Source: a virus. Taken from it: a stretch of DNA of 33,332 nt. The number at the start of each line of letters is the position of its first letter. Position 1 is the first letter of the stretch. The notes under the pieces are model-generated. The model had not been told where the DNA came from, ran no database searches, and was given only the letters and a program-made list of their open reading frames with translations. The position numbers and the translations under genes are program-made. Of the stretch, positions 8,200 to 14,360 are shown one piece after another. Where the stretch lies: positions 1 through 33,332 of the IMG/VR virus record IMGVR_UViG_3300013006_002412; one strand, written 5' to 3'.

Positions 8200-8699
8200 T
8201 AGAAATCTTCGATCGCGCGTGCCCGGGCCTTGAGGAACATGTCCTCGGAGACTTGGCCGGTCTCGGCGCCGGTCGGATCATGGGGCAGCGCGGCCGGCTG
8301 GCCGACATTCTCGGTCGATGCGCCGAGCGCCAGGCGCCCCATGCGCTGCGCCGCCTCGGCCGCAGATGCCAGCAGCCGCAGCTCGGCCGCCGGAATCTCC
8401 TGGCCCACGGCACCCAGGCGCCGCGCCACACGAGCGCGGATCGCCTTGGCGACCTTGAGGTCGTCCCGGTTGAACGAGGTTAGCTCGGCGACGCGCTCGA
8501 GCGAGGCCTCCTCAGCCGCCTTCGCGATCGACAGCTGCTCGAACTTGAGCCGCTCCATGCCCCACTGGCCGCGTTCGGCCTGCTTCTTCACCGTCTCGGG
8601 CTTGATGCCATATTTGGCCGCGAGCTCGGCGATGGTGGTCCGCGTCTGGACATATTCCAGCTTGAGCTTCGGCCAGTCGGCGACTGCGCGCTGGGCCAT
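8199..8699 (-). CDS. terS: Terminase small subunit (HTH DNA-binding)
   Basis: A 166-residue protein opening with a helix-turn-helix (KLKLEYVQTRTTIAELAAKYGIKPETVKKQAERGQW), the arrangement of small terminase subunits that recognise the packaging site and load the large subunit. A helical oligomerisation region follows. It is directly upstream of and overlapping terL. The start is supported by GAGG a few bases upstream of the ATG on the minus strand. It is the first gene of the visible late operon; the 304-bp gap before it must hold the late promoter if there is one. Confidence 0.88.
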   Translation of the reverse strand: MAQRAVADWPKLKLEYVQTRTTIAELAAKYGIKPETVKKQAERGQWGMERLKFEQLSIAKAAEEASLERVAELTSFNRDDLKVAKAIRARVARRLGAVGQEIPAAELRLLASAAEAAQRMGRLALGASTENVGQPAALPHDPTGAETGQVSEDMFLKARARAIEDF

Positions 8700-9003
8700 G
8701 GATTTTCCTCGAGGGTGCGCGCGGCTCCGGCCCGGCCTACATCAATGCCCCCAGCGGCGCTGAAGGTTTCGATCGGGACAGAGCACGCGCGCTGACGCCC
8801 CGGCGGCTGTCGGGGCGATGGATTGCGGTGAAATTGGGATGACCGGAGCCCGCTAAGGGGAACTTTCCGTAATGGCTATATCCATGATTGTTCGTGGCAC
8901 TGTCAATCGGGCAACGGAGATATTTCCGCGCGGGCCACAATGTGTAAGCCGGCGCCTAACATTTCCCTTGCAATGTGTAAGGCATTGCATTACACAAATT
9001 CGC
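8700..9003. promoter_or_regulatory. 304-bp divergent intergenic region between late operon and accessory block
   Basis: No gene is supported here. The left part precedes terS on the minus strand and should carry the late promoter, but I see no sigma70-like -35/-10 pair, which would fit an activator-dependent promoter. A 6-bp-arm GC hairpin lies at 8797-8816. The right end (8938-9003) holds the higBA operator-promoter, annotated separately. The packaging (cos or pac) site could also lie here or within terS, but nothing in the sequence identifies it. Confidence 0.5.
8938..8996 (+). promoter_or_regulatory. higBA promoter with overlapping operator
   Basis: A -35 TTGCAA (8968-8973) and -10 TACACA (8991-8996) are separated by exactly 17 bp. 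The inverted repeat TGTGTAA (8974-8980) / TTACACA (8990-8996) fills the spacer and covers the -10. The 11-mer CAATGTGTAAG occurs at 8938-8948 and again at 8971-8981, 33 bp or about three helical turns apart. This is the expected layout for autorepression by a HigA-type antitoxin. The predicted transcription start falls at or next to the toxin ATG (9004), and there is no Shine-Dalgarno, so the transcript may be leaderless. Confidence 0.65.
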
Positions 9004-9279
9004 ATGATCAAGTCCTACCGCAGCAAAGCCGTGAAGATCTTCTTCGAGACCGGGGACGGCTCAAAGCTGCCTGTGCCCAATCACGATCGCGTGCGTCGCC
9101 AGCTCATCACGCTCGACGAGGCGACGGTGGCAGAGGACATGAACATTCCGGGTTGGCGCTTCCACGGGCTCAAAGGCAAGCCCAAGCGCTACGCTGTGGA
9201 CGCGAGCGGCAACTACCGCCTGACATTCGGTTTCGACGGTCAGGATGCTGTCGCGGTCGATCTGGAGGATTACCACTAA
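9004..9279 (+). CDS. higB: HigB/GraT-family toxin (RelE/ParE fold)
   Basis: A 91-residue toxin of the HigB group, expected to act as a ribosome-dependent mRNA endonuclease. The N-terminus 'MIKSYRSKAVKIFFETGDGSKLP' and the C-terminus 'PKRYAVDASGNYRLTFGFDGQDAVAVDLEDYH' are close to the family pattern (I.sF..k.l..fFe ... W.i.V.gnwRitF.f...da..Vd..DYH). I chose this start because the frame extends upstream but homologues begin at MIKS; the upstream residues have no family resemblance and cover the promoter. The antitoxin follows 23 bp later, in the toxin-first order typical of HigBA. Confidence 0.93.
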   Translation: MIKSYRSKAVKIFFETGDGSKLPVPNHDRVRRQLITLDEATVAEDMNIPGWRFHGLKGKPKRYAVDASGNYRLTFGFDGQDAVAVDLEDYH

Positions 9280-9302
9280 CTGCGACCATGGAGGGTCAGG
9301 TT

Positions 9303-9605
9303 ATGACTATCAAGAATGGGCTTCGGCCCTTGCACCCGGGCGAGCTGCTCCGCGAGGACGTCTTACCCGCGCTCGACAAGCCCAAGGCGGAAATCGCGCG
9401 CGCTCTCGGCGTGTCGCGGCACACGCTGTACGAGCTGCTCGCCGAGCGTCAGCCGGTCACGCCGCAGATGGCCCATCGCCTGGGCAAGCTGTGCGGGAAC
9501 GGTGCGGAGATTTGGGGCAGGCTGCAGCTTCGCTATGATCTCGCGATCGCCGGCGATGCGATGCGGGAGGAACTCGACAAGATCCCGACGCTCGAGGCGG
9601 CATAG
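9303..9605 (+). CDS. higA: HigA-family antitoxin (XRE-type HTH)
   Basis: A 100-residue antitoxin with the family opening 'LRPLHPGELLREDVLPAL' and a Cro/CI-type HTH (KAEIARALGVSRHTLYELL). It continues with 'RQPVTPQMAHRLGKLCGNGAEIWGRLQLRYDLAIA', typical of the HigA/VapI-like group. It binds and inhibits HigB and represses the shared promoter, probably through the palindrome at 8974-8996. A GGAGGG Shine-Dalgarno lies 7-8 bp before the ATG, much stronger than the toxin's start, which would favour antitoxin excess. Confidence 0.93.
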   Translation: MTIKNGLRPLHPGELLREDVLPALDKPKAEIARALGVSRHTLYELLAERQPVTPQMAHRLGKLCGNGAEIWGRLQLRYDLAIAGDAMREELDKIPTLEAA

Positions 9606-9625
9606 CGCGGCCAGGCGGTACGACA

Positions 9626-9651
9626 GGCCAGGGAGCGGTCACTCCCCGGCC
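9626..9651 (+). terminator. GC-rich hairpin after higBA
   Basis: Arms at 9626-9635 and 9642-9651 pair with one mismatch around a 6-base loop, 21 bp past the higA stop. There is no U-tract, so it is a weak terminator at best and could instead stabilise or separate the higBA message from the genes that follow. Confidence 0.4.
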
Positions 9652-9655
9652 TGAA

Positions 9656-9674
9656 GGTTCCCTACCAAGGAACC
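9656..9674 (+). promoter_or_regulatory. SD-containing hairpin with leader motif CCCTACCAAGGAACC (copy 1)
   Basis: GGTTCC (9656-9661) is perfectly complementary to GGAACC (9669-9674) around a CTACCAA loop. The AAGGA Shine-Dalgarno sits on the 3' side of the loop and stem, where it could be masked. It precedes a 12-codon open frame (9683-9721). The same 15-base motif recurs at 9731-9745 before the next gene. Confidence 0.5.
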
Positions 9675-9682
9675 CGCGCCTG

Positions 9683-9721
9683 ATGCCTCGCGAAGAACCG
9701 CCGCGCAAGCGGCTCGAATGA
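9683..9721 (+). CDS. Possible 12-residue leader peptide
   Basis: ATG at 9683 opens MPREEPPRKRLE and stops at 9719-9721, with AAGGA 11 bp upstream inside a hairpin. It lies between higA and the DUF4942 methyltransferase gene, and both starts carry the same CCCTACCAAGGAACC leader. It could be a regulatory upstream peptide. It could equally be chance, as nothing but the ribosome-binding context supports translation. Confidence 0.25.
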   Translation: MPREEPPRKRLE

Positions 9722-9730
9722 TTCCCTTTT

Positions 9731-9745
9731 CCCTACCAAGGAACC
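9731..9745 (+). promoter_or_regulatory. Leader motif CCCTACCAAGGAACC (copy 2), RBS of methyltransferase gene
   Basis: Exact second copy of the 15-base motif. Its AAGGA (9738-9742) is 7 bp from the ATG at 9750 and fixes that start. The flanking TTCC can pair with GGAA, giving a shorter version of the copy 1 hairpin. Confidence 0.6.
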
Positions 9746-9749
9746 AGCA

Positions 9750-11291
9750 ATGTCATACGAACACGGCGGCATCTTCGCCGCCCAGGACGATTCCGCCCCC
9801 GAGGGGCAGGCCCTCGCCACGCTCGCCAACATCAAGGACTTCACCGACGGGCGCGATCGCGCCATCGAGTTGTGGCTGGAGAGCTATGACCATTTCCACA
9901 CACACGCCGCGCTCGCCGCGGCCGCCAGCGTAGGCGGCAACATCAGCCTGGCGATCGGCAGCGACCGCAACAACGACATCTCCCTGTCGGCCGCGTTCAT
10001 GGCCACCGGCACCTCGAAATATTGGGACCAGGGCAGACAGCTCGATCGAGATGCCCGCGAGCATTTCACGGCGCTGGTCACCGCGACGGTGGACCGCGGC
10101 TGCTGGACGCACCTGATGTCGCACCTCGGTTTCGACGTGCTGCTCGATCGGCAGGCGCGCGAGGAATTCCGCGACAGCATCAAGGACACGCCGCCGCCTT
10201 TCACCGTCGAGAACTGCCAGGCGACGTTCGGCTCGGTCTGGCTCAGTCGGCGCGACATGTACCTCCGCGGCATCGCCAACACCTTCATGGCGATGGACCG
10301 ACGGTTCCGTTCGCACGATGCCTTCGCGATCGGCAACCGGCTGGTGATCGACCGCGCGTTCGGAATCGATAGCTCGTGGTGGGTCAGCGACAACCGCCGC
10401 GACACCCTGCACGATGTCGAGCGCATCTTCCGGGAGCTTGACGGAAAGGGCCCAATCCCGATGTCCTATGGGATCAGCCACCGGCGCGGCGAGCCCGTGC
10501 CGCCCGAAGAGGTCGAAGGCATCGTCGGCAAGGTGGTCCAGGCCCGGCAGGACCGCGTGTTCCCCATGCTGGTGCGCAACGAATATTTCCGGGTGCGCGT
10601 CTTCCAGAACGGCAACCTGCACCTGTGGTTCGAGCGGAAGGATTTGCTCAAGCAGGTCAACGAGCTGCTGCTCGAATATTACAAGCCGGTCGAGGGCGAC
10701 GTGGGGCAGGGGCCGACCTACGAGCGAGGCCCCGCCTATCACGCGACGCCGGCGAAGAACTTCGGCGAATTCTTTTCTTCCGATGCGGTCGCGGCCGCGG
10801 TCATGGACCGCGCGGAGATTGCCGCCGGGCATCGCGTGCTGGAGCCTTCCGCCGGCGCCGGCACCCTGGCCAAGGCAGCGCGCGCGGCCGGCGCCTCGGT
10901 GCAATGCGTGGAGATCCAGCCCGGGCTCGCGCACGAGCTGCGCGTACTGCACGGCTTCCGAGACACCATCGAGGCCGACTTCCTCCAGCTCGACCCCGCT
11001 CGGGTCGGCCTGTTCGACCGCATCGTGATGAACCCGCCGTTCGATCGCGGCCGCGACTGCGACCATGTGCGCCACGCTTTCCAGTTCCTGAAGCCCGGCG
11101 GCGTGCTGGTGGCGGTGATGAGCGCACGGGCGGAACATTGCACCGACGCGCGGCACAAGCCGTTGCATGATCTGATTGACCAGTGCGGTGACCGTCCGCG
11201 CTGGGCCTGGCGCGACTTGCCAGAGAAATCGTTCGCCCACGCGGGGACGAACGTGAACACCGTGACCCTCTACCTCAGGCGGCCCCGGTGA
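9750..11291 (+). CDS. DUF4942-domain class I SAM-dependent methyltransferase
   Basis: A 513-residue, two-part protein. Residues of about 25-325 match the DUF4942-type region found next to methyltransferase domains in phages and plasmids (RDAIELW-like opening, 'WTHLMSHLGFDVLLDRQAREEF', 'TFGSVWLSRRDMYLRGIANTF'). Residues 330-510 are a Rossmann methyltransferase: motif I 'VLEPSAGAGTLAKAA' (363-377), acidic 'VEIQ' at the end of the second strand (387-390), and the amino-methyltransferase tetrapeptide NPPF (428-431). NPPF points to a target amino group, probably adenine N6 in DNA; the substrate and site are not visible. No cognate restriction enzyme is nearby, so it looks like an orphan that could protect phage DNA or mark it. 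It begins with the CCCTACCAAGGAACC leader. Confidence 0.85.
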   Translation: MSYEHGGIFAAQDDSAPEGQALATLANIKDFTDGRDRAIELWLESYDHFHTHAALAAAASVGGNISLAIGSDRNNDISLSAAFMATGTSKYWDQGRQLDRDAREHFTALVTATVDRGCWTHLMSHLGFDVLLDRQAREEFRDSIKDTPPPFTVENCQATFGSVWLSRRDMYLRGIANTFMAMDRRFRSHDAFAIGNRLVIDRAFGIDSSWWVSDNRRDTLHDVERIFRELDGKGPIPMSYGISHRRGEPVPPEEVEGIVGKVVQARQDRVFPMLVRNEYFRVRVFQNGNLHLWFERKDLLKQVNELLLEYYKPVEGDVGQGPTYERGPAYHATPAKNFGEFFSSDAVAAAVMDRAEIAAGHRVLEPSAGAGTLAKAARAAGASVQCVEIQPGLAHELRVLHGFRDTIEADFLQLDPARVGLFDRIVMNPPFDRGRDCDHVRHAFQFLKPGGVLVAVMSARAEHCTDARHKPLHDLIDQCGDRPRWAWRDLPEKSFAHAGTNVNTVTLYLRRPR

Positions 11292-11327
11292 TCCCTGCGA
11301 CCATTCCCTACCAACGGAGCAACCCCC

Positions 11328-11492
11328 ATGGCCAAAGAGCCCACGAAGAGATCCGATTTCCCGATACCGTCGACCGAGGCGGACCAGCAGATTGCCGACG
11401 CGGCCGCGCTGGCCGACCGCGACTTCGAGAAGTTTGGCTGGAACAAGCCGGCGCGGAAGCGGGCTCCCCGCAAGAAGCCGCCGGCCACGTAG
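11328..11492 (+). CDS. Small basic hypothetical protein
   Basis: A 54-residue open frame starting MAKEPTKRSDFPIPSTEADQ and ending in a Lys/Arg/Pro-rich tail (KPARKRAPRKKPPAT). GGAG lies 8 bp upstream of the ATG, inside a diverged third copy of the CCCTACCAA leader (11306-11314), which strongly supports translation. The basic tail suggests nucleic-acid contact. No family is recognised. A hairpin at 11499-11528 follows the stop. Confidence 0.65.
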   Translation: MAKEPTKRSDFPIPSTEADQQIADAAALADRDFEKFGWNKPARKRAPRKKPPAT

Positions 11493-11498
11493 CTGGCT

Positions 11499-11528
11499 GG
11501 GGCGGGTTCCTTTCGGGGTTCCCGCCCC
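11499..11528 (+). terminator. Perfect 8-bp-arm GC hairpin after small gene
   Basis: GGGGCGGG (11499-11506) and CCCGCCCC (11521-11528) are perfect complements around a 14-base loop, 6 bp past the stop at 11492. There is no U-tract. It is probably an mRNA 3' stabiliser or a weak terminator. Confidence 0.4.
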
Positions 11529-11534
11529 GCTGCT

Positions 11535-11894
11535 ATGACCGATTCGACGCTGCCCTCCGGCGGCGCAGGATGGACCCCGATGGCTGCACATAATCCGAAT
11601 AGCCCGATCGAGCGCGCGGCGCGCGCGCTATGCGAAGCGCGAGGACTAGATCCCAACGAGCGGGTCAGTCGGGGGCTGGGCTTCCAGAGGGCAGTGACCG
11701 ACGTTCGCCCAGCGGTGCCGAGCTGGCCACGCTGGGAATCGGTTGTCGAAGAGGTGCTTGCGGTCGTGGCGGCACTCCGCGAACCGAGCCCTGATATGCT
11801 CACTGCCGCTCCCGGCGGTGATGGCTTCCCGGTCTATCCCGAAGATATCTGGCGCGCCCTGATCGACAAGCTTCTCGATGACGGTCGCGAATGA
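11535..11894 (+). CDS. Hypothetical phage protein
   Basis: A 119-residue protein if started at ATG 11535, or 104 from ATG 11581 (MAAHNPNSPIERAARALCEARG); neither has a strong Shine-Dalgarno and the second looks like a more natural N-terminus. The 'IERAARALCEARGLDPNERV...WPRWESVVEEVLAVVAALREPS' pattern resembles small helical proteins common in alphaproteobacterial prophages, but no function is known to me. Its stop overlaps the start of the next gene (ATGA at 11891), so the two are coupled. Confidence 0.65.
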   Translation: MTDSTLPSGGAGWTPMAAHNPNSPIERAARALCEARGLDPNERVSRGLGFQRAVTDVRPAVPSWPRWESVVEEVLAVVAALREPSPDMLTAAPGGDGFPVYPEDIWRALIDKLLDDGRE

Positions 11895-12481
11895 GCGCGG
11901 CCGACCAGCAGGTCCTCGCCGCCTGGGTGTCCGCCATCGCTGCGGTCGTCCAGGCGATCGCGGCGGGCCTGGCCATTTGGTATTCTGGCAAGCTGGCGCG
12001 GGACAGCGCGGCGCGCGAGAAGGCGGCAGACGAGGCGAACGCCCGCCGGCTCGAGGAGGTCAACGCTGCGGCGACCGAACAGCGTCGGCTCGATCATCTG
12101 GCCGCTGAGGATCAGCGCGCTGAAGCGGAGGCGCGCGCCTTCAATGAACCGATCAACTTGGCGCTGGGCTTTTCCGAGCGGGCGGCGCGCGAGATGGAGC
12201 GAGAGCGCGACGAAATGCAGGCCCGCGCGCAGGCTCATCGGGGGGAAAACTGGGGAATTGATCGCGGGCGTGAGCGAGACCTGGCCATGGCGCAACTGCC
12301 TGTGTTGATCAGGGGTGCCAAGAACGCTCCGACCGCGTCGGCGATGGCGGGGGTCCTGCGTACCCTACCTCCCCTGGGAGGGCTGCACACCGCCATTGAC
12401 TGGATTCCGCAACTGAACCGACAGCTTGAAGCGGTGTCCGCAGCGATCGACGGGCTGCGCGAGCAGCTTATGCCGGAATAG
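11891..12481 (+). CDS. Membrane-anchored coiled-coil protein
   Basis: A 196-residue protein. Residues 9-31 (AAWVSAIAAVVQAIAAGLAIWYS) form one hydrophobic segment, likely a membrane anchor with the rest cytoplasmic. Residues 32-115 are a long charged helix with coiled-coil character (ARDSAAREKAADEANARRLEEV and onward). A C-terminal globular part follows. This topology resembles host proteins annotated only as N-terminal TM plus coiled coil. In a moron-like block it could serve in superinfection exclusion, but that is inference. It ends 21 bp before the convergent PP-loop gene. Confidence 0.7.
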   Translation: MSAADQQVLAAWVSAIAAVVQAIAAGLAIWYSGKLARDSAAREKAADEANARRLEEVNAAATEQRRLDHLAAEDQRAEAEARAFNEPINLALGFSERAAREMERERDEMQARAQAHRGENWGIDRGRERDLAMAQLPVLIRGAKNAPTASAMAGVLRTLPPLGGLHTAIDWIPQLNRQLEAVSAAIDGLREQLMPE

Positions 12482-12482
12482 G

Positions 12483-12497
12483 GGCGCAGGGGGCGCC
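12483..12497. terminator. Short hairpin between convergent genes
   Basis: GGCGC/GCGCC arms around AGGGG lie in the 21-bp gap between the convergent stops at 12481 and 12503. It is symmetric enough to act on both strands, but the stem is only 5 bp and lacks a U-tract, so the call is weak. Confidence 0.3.
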
Positions 12498-12502
12498 ACG
12501 GC

Positions 12503-13381
12503 TCACACGGCACACATTCCGGCCGCACATCCGCTCCAACTCAGCAGGTTCCCTTGGCGCGCGGCGATTAATGCTGCGAAGTCGATTTGATCGAGCGGCG
12601 TAAGGCTGTCGTGCAGGAAGCATTCTCCGTCGATGCCTGGCATGCCGTACCGAATGAGCTGGTCGACAGCCACCGCGACCGCAAAGTCTGCCGGCTGATG
12701 GGTCTTGATCCAAAGCCACTGCTCGTCCGAGGTGTACGGGCAGCTCTTGCATCCCGAGTGTTTCAGGCGGACGCCGTACTCGTTGAAAACCCAGTCATCG
12801 CAATCGTGGCGCTCCCAGCCGATCTCAATCAGCGGGTATCGGTTCCTGATCCACGGATGGGCGGAAGGAGCCATGCGATGCTTCTCATCGCTGGTGATCC
12901 CTATCCACATTTCGACAATCGGTTCGCGAGGCATCGGCGATCGCGGCCCATAGCCGAGCACCTCCCTCAGCTTTCGCCAGATCGGGCGGAGCTTGTAGTC
13001 CCGCGTGCATCCTCTGCCGAGGATGCCGCGCGACCCGTCGGGGTTCCTGACGAAGAACGGCGGGTTAGCCATCCGCTCGATCCAGCCGCCTACCAACTGC
13101 TCGAGATCGCCCGCAATGTGGCCGCCGTCGACCGCGTCGAACGGAATGGTCACGCCCATGTTCGGAGATCGCAGCCAGGCCATGTTCTCGGCCGACGAAG
13201 ACCGTTCATCGGCGAGCGCGGCGTCGAGGATCAAATCGGGCGTCGGCCCGATCAATCCGCGCTGCGCGAGGAGGATCATCGTAACCGATTGCAGGCCCTT
13301 GCCGTTGCTGATGCAGCGGAGACGAGGCTCTGGCAGCGGCCCCGACACAGAGGGCGGCACCAGGATGGGCAGCATCGTCAT
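12503..13381 (-). CDS. PP-loop ATPase, PAPS reductase-like, with cysteine cluster
   Basis: A 292-residue protein of the adenine-nucleotide alpha-hydrolase (PP-loop) superfamily, in a phage group usually annotated as PAPS reductase-like. The N-terminal loop is 'ISNGKGLQSVTMILLA' (residues 24-39), a variant of SGGxxSxxL. Downstream are 'GRGCTRDYKLRPIWRKLRE' (122-140), 'VEMWIGITSDEKHRM' and 'NRYPLIEIGW'. Cysteines at 125, 211, 214 and 290 (CTRDYK, SGCKSCPY, GMC) could hold an Fe-S cluster or zinc. Such enzymes activate a substrate by adenylation; the substrate here is unknown. I start at ATG 13381, which overlaps the TGA of the TGT-like gene (ATGA). This makes it the last gene of the early operon and couples it to that partner. 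Confidence 0.8.
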   Translation of the reverse strand: MTMLPILVPPSVSGPLPEPRLRCISNGKGLQSVTMILLAQRGLIGPTPDLILDAALADERSSSAENMAWLRSPNMGVTIPFDAVDGGHIAGDLEQLVGGWIERMANPPFFVRNPDGSRGILGRGCTRDYKLRPIWRKLREVLGYGPRSPMPREPIVEMWIGITSDEKHRMAPSAHPWIRNRYPLIEIGWERHDCDDWVFNEYGVRLKHSGCKSCPYTSDEQWLWIKTHQPADFAVAVAVDQLIRYGMPGIDGECFLHDSLTPLDQIDFAALIAARQGNLLSWSGCAAGMCAV

Positions 13382-14082
13382 GCCGCGAGCCTTTCGAGAC
13401 GATCCGCATAGGCCAGTCGGCCACGCCACTGATCACCGAACAGAGCATCCATCGGGGAATCGTATCGCCAGCCGTTCTGGGCCAGGGTGGTCATATCGAC
13501 GCTGGCGAATGGGTAGTCACCGCCGACCACGCCGCCGCGGAACATGTGGATCGGGTGCCACCGATTACCCATCAGGAGGGCGACCTCGTCCATTTTGCGC
13601 CGATACGCATCGCAGCCGACCGGCTCCCGCTTGGGGTCGCCGATCCATCCCAGACAGACCCGGTCGTAGCGCTCGCAGAGATAGGCGAGCCGCTCAATCC
13701 GACCGTCCATGTGCCACACTGGCGCCATCCGTGAGCGACCGAAGGGGTTTTCGAGCAGAAGCGCGTCGTTGACCTGCGACGGGGCGCCCGGGCTGTCCGG
13801 AATCACCGCCCATCGCCCTGCGTGGAAGAGCTGGGGTTCAAGCCAGGCGTAGTAGGCCCGCCACCACGCATCGCGCTGCTCCTCGTCCCATTCCCGGCCG
13901 GCGCGCAACGCGGCCATCCAGAACGAGAACGCGCCGTGGTCGAACATGATGAAAGGACACAGGCGCAGGACCTCGAGCAGGTCGTCGGGCCGGAAGAAGC
14001 TCACGCACGCCGCGCGCCCCGCCAGCACGCAGGCCAATGCCTCCCTCGGGGTGAGGGGCGTGCCGTGGAACACCAAGGCCAT
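13378..14082 (-). CDS. TGT/DpdA-like TIM-barrel protein of phages
   Basis: A 234-residue protein of a phage family usually left unnamed. Its motifs line up with tRNA-guanine transglycosylase landmarks. 'FDHGAFSFW' (47-55) resembles the TGT substrate-pocket motif DSGGF, and 'SVDMTTLAQNG' (194-204) resembles the catalytic FDCVxPTRxARNG. Between them are 'VIPDSPG' (93-99), 'PVWHMDGRIERLAYLCERYDRVCLGWIG' (121-148) and 'IHMFRGG'. Similarity to TGT and the DNA-modifying DpdA group is my inference from motif order. If correct it would exchange a base in DNA or RNA. It is shorter than bacterial TGT (about 370) and lacks the zinc-binding C-terminus. It overlaps the PP-loop gene by ATGA and the upstream small gene by one base. 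Confidence 0.7.
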   Translation of the reverse strand: MALVFHGTPLTPREALACVLAGRAACVSFFRPDDLLEVLRLCPFIMFDHGAFSFWMAALRAGREWDEEQRDAWWRAYYAWLEPQLFHAGRWAVIPDSPGAPSQVNDALLLENPFGRSRMAPVWHMDGRIERLAYLCERYDRVCLGWIGDPKREPVGCDAYRRKMDEVALLMGNRWHPIHMFRGGVVGGDYPFASVDMTTLAQNGWRYDSPMDALFGDQWRGRLAYADRLERLAA

Positions 14083-14360
14083 CAGTTCACCGCAGCACCG
14101 AAGTCAGCCACGGCGATCGCCCACATGTGCCCGCGCGGGTCGGGACCGGCCACGCAAGCGGTGGTCTCGGCCCAGTCCTCGGTCTCGTCGCCGAACCGAT
14201 CGAAGCGGTTGACGATGGGGAAGCGGGCGCCGTCGCTGTCCACCACCTCCATGCCGGCGCGGTTGATGGCGACAATGTCCCGCCCATCGATGCGCTCCGT
14301 GGGGCTCGAGTCGACATTGGGGCGACTGGACGGCGACGTGCCGGGGCGGCGAATATCCAT
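14082..14360 (-). CDS. Small hypothetical protein upstream of TGT-like gene
   Basis: A 92-residue protein from ATG 14360 (a GTG one codon earlier is also possible). 'RIDGRDIVAINRAGMEVVDSDGARFPIVNRFDRFGDETEDWAETTACVAGPDPRGHMWAIAVADF' looks like a small beta-rich domain. I recognise no family. It is embedded in a run of overlapping genes: its start overlaps the stop of the HTH protein and its stop overlaps the TGT-like start (TGATG), so it is translated as part of the operon. Confidence 0.7.
   Translation of the reverse strand: MDIRRPGTSPSSRPNVDSSPTERIDGRDIVAINRAGMEVVDSDGARFPIVNRFDRFGDETEDWAETTACVAGPDPRGHMWAIAVADFGAAVN

Noticed and set aside
9626-9651. Strong intrinsic terminator after higBA
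   Set aside because: The stem is good but no run of T follows, so it is listed only as a low-confidence hairpin.
9753-11591. A 612-codon minus-strand frame opposite the methyltransferase gene
   Set aside because: The plus-strand frame carries clear methyltransferase motifs and a ribosome site, while the minus frame has biased composition and no motifs.
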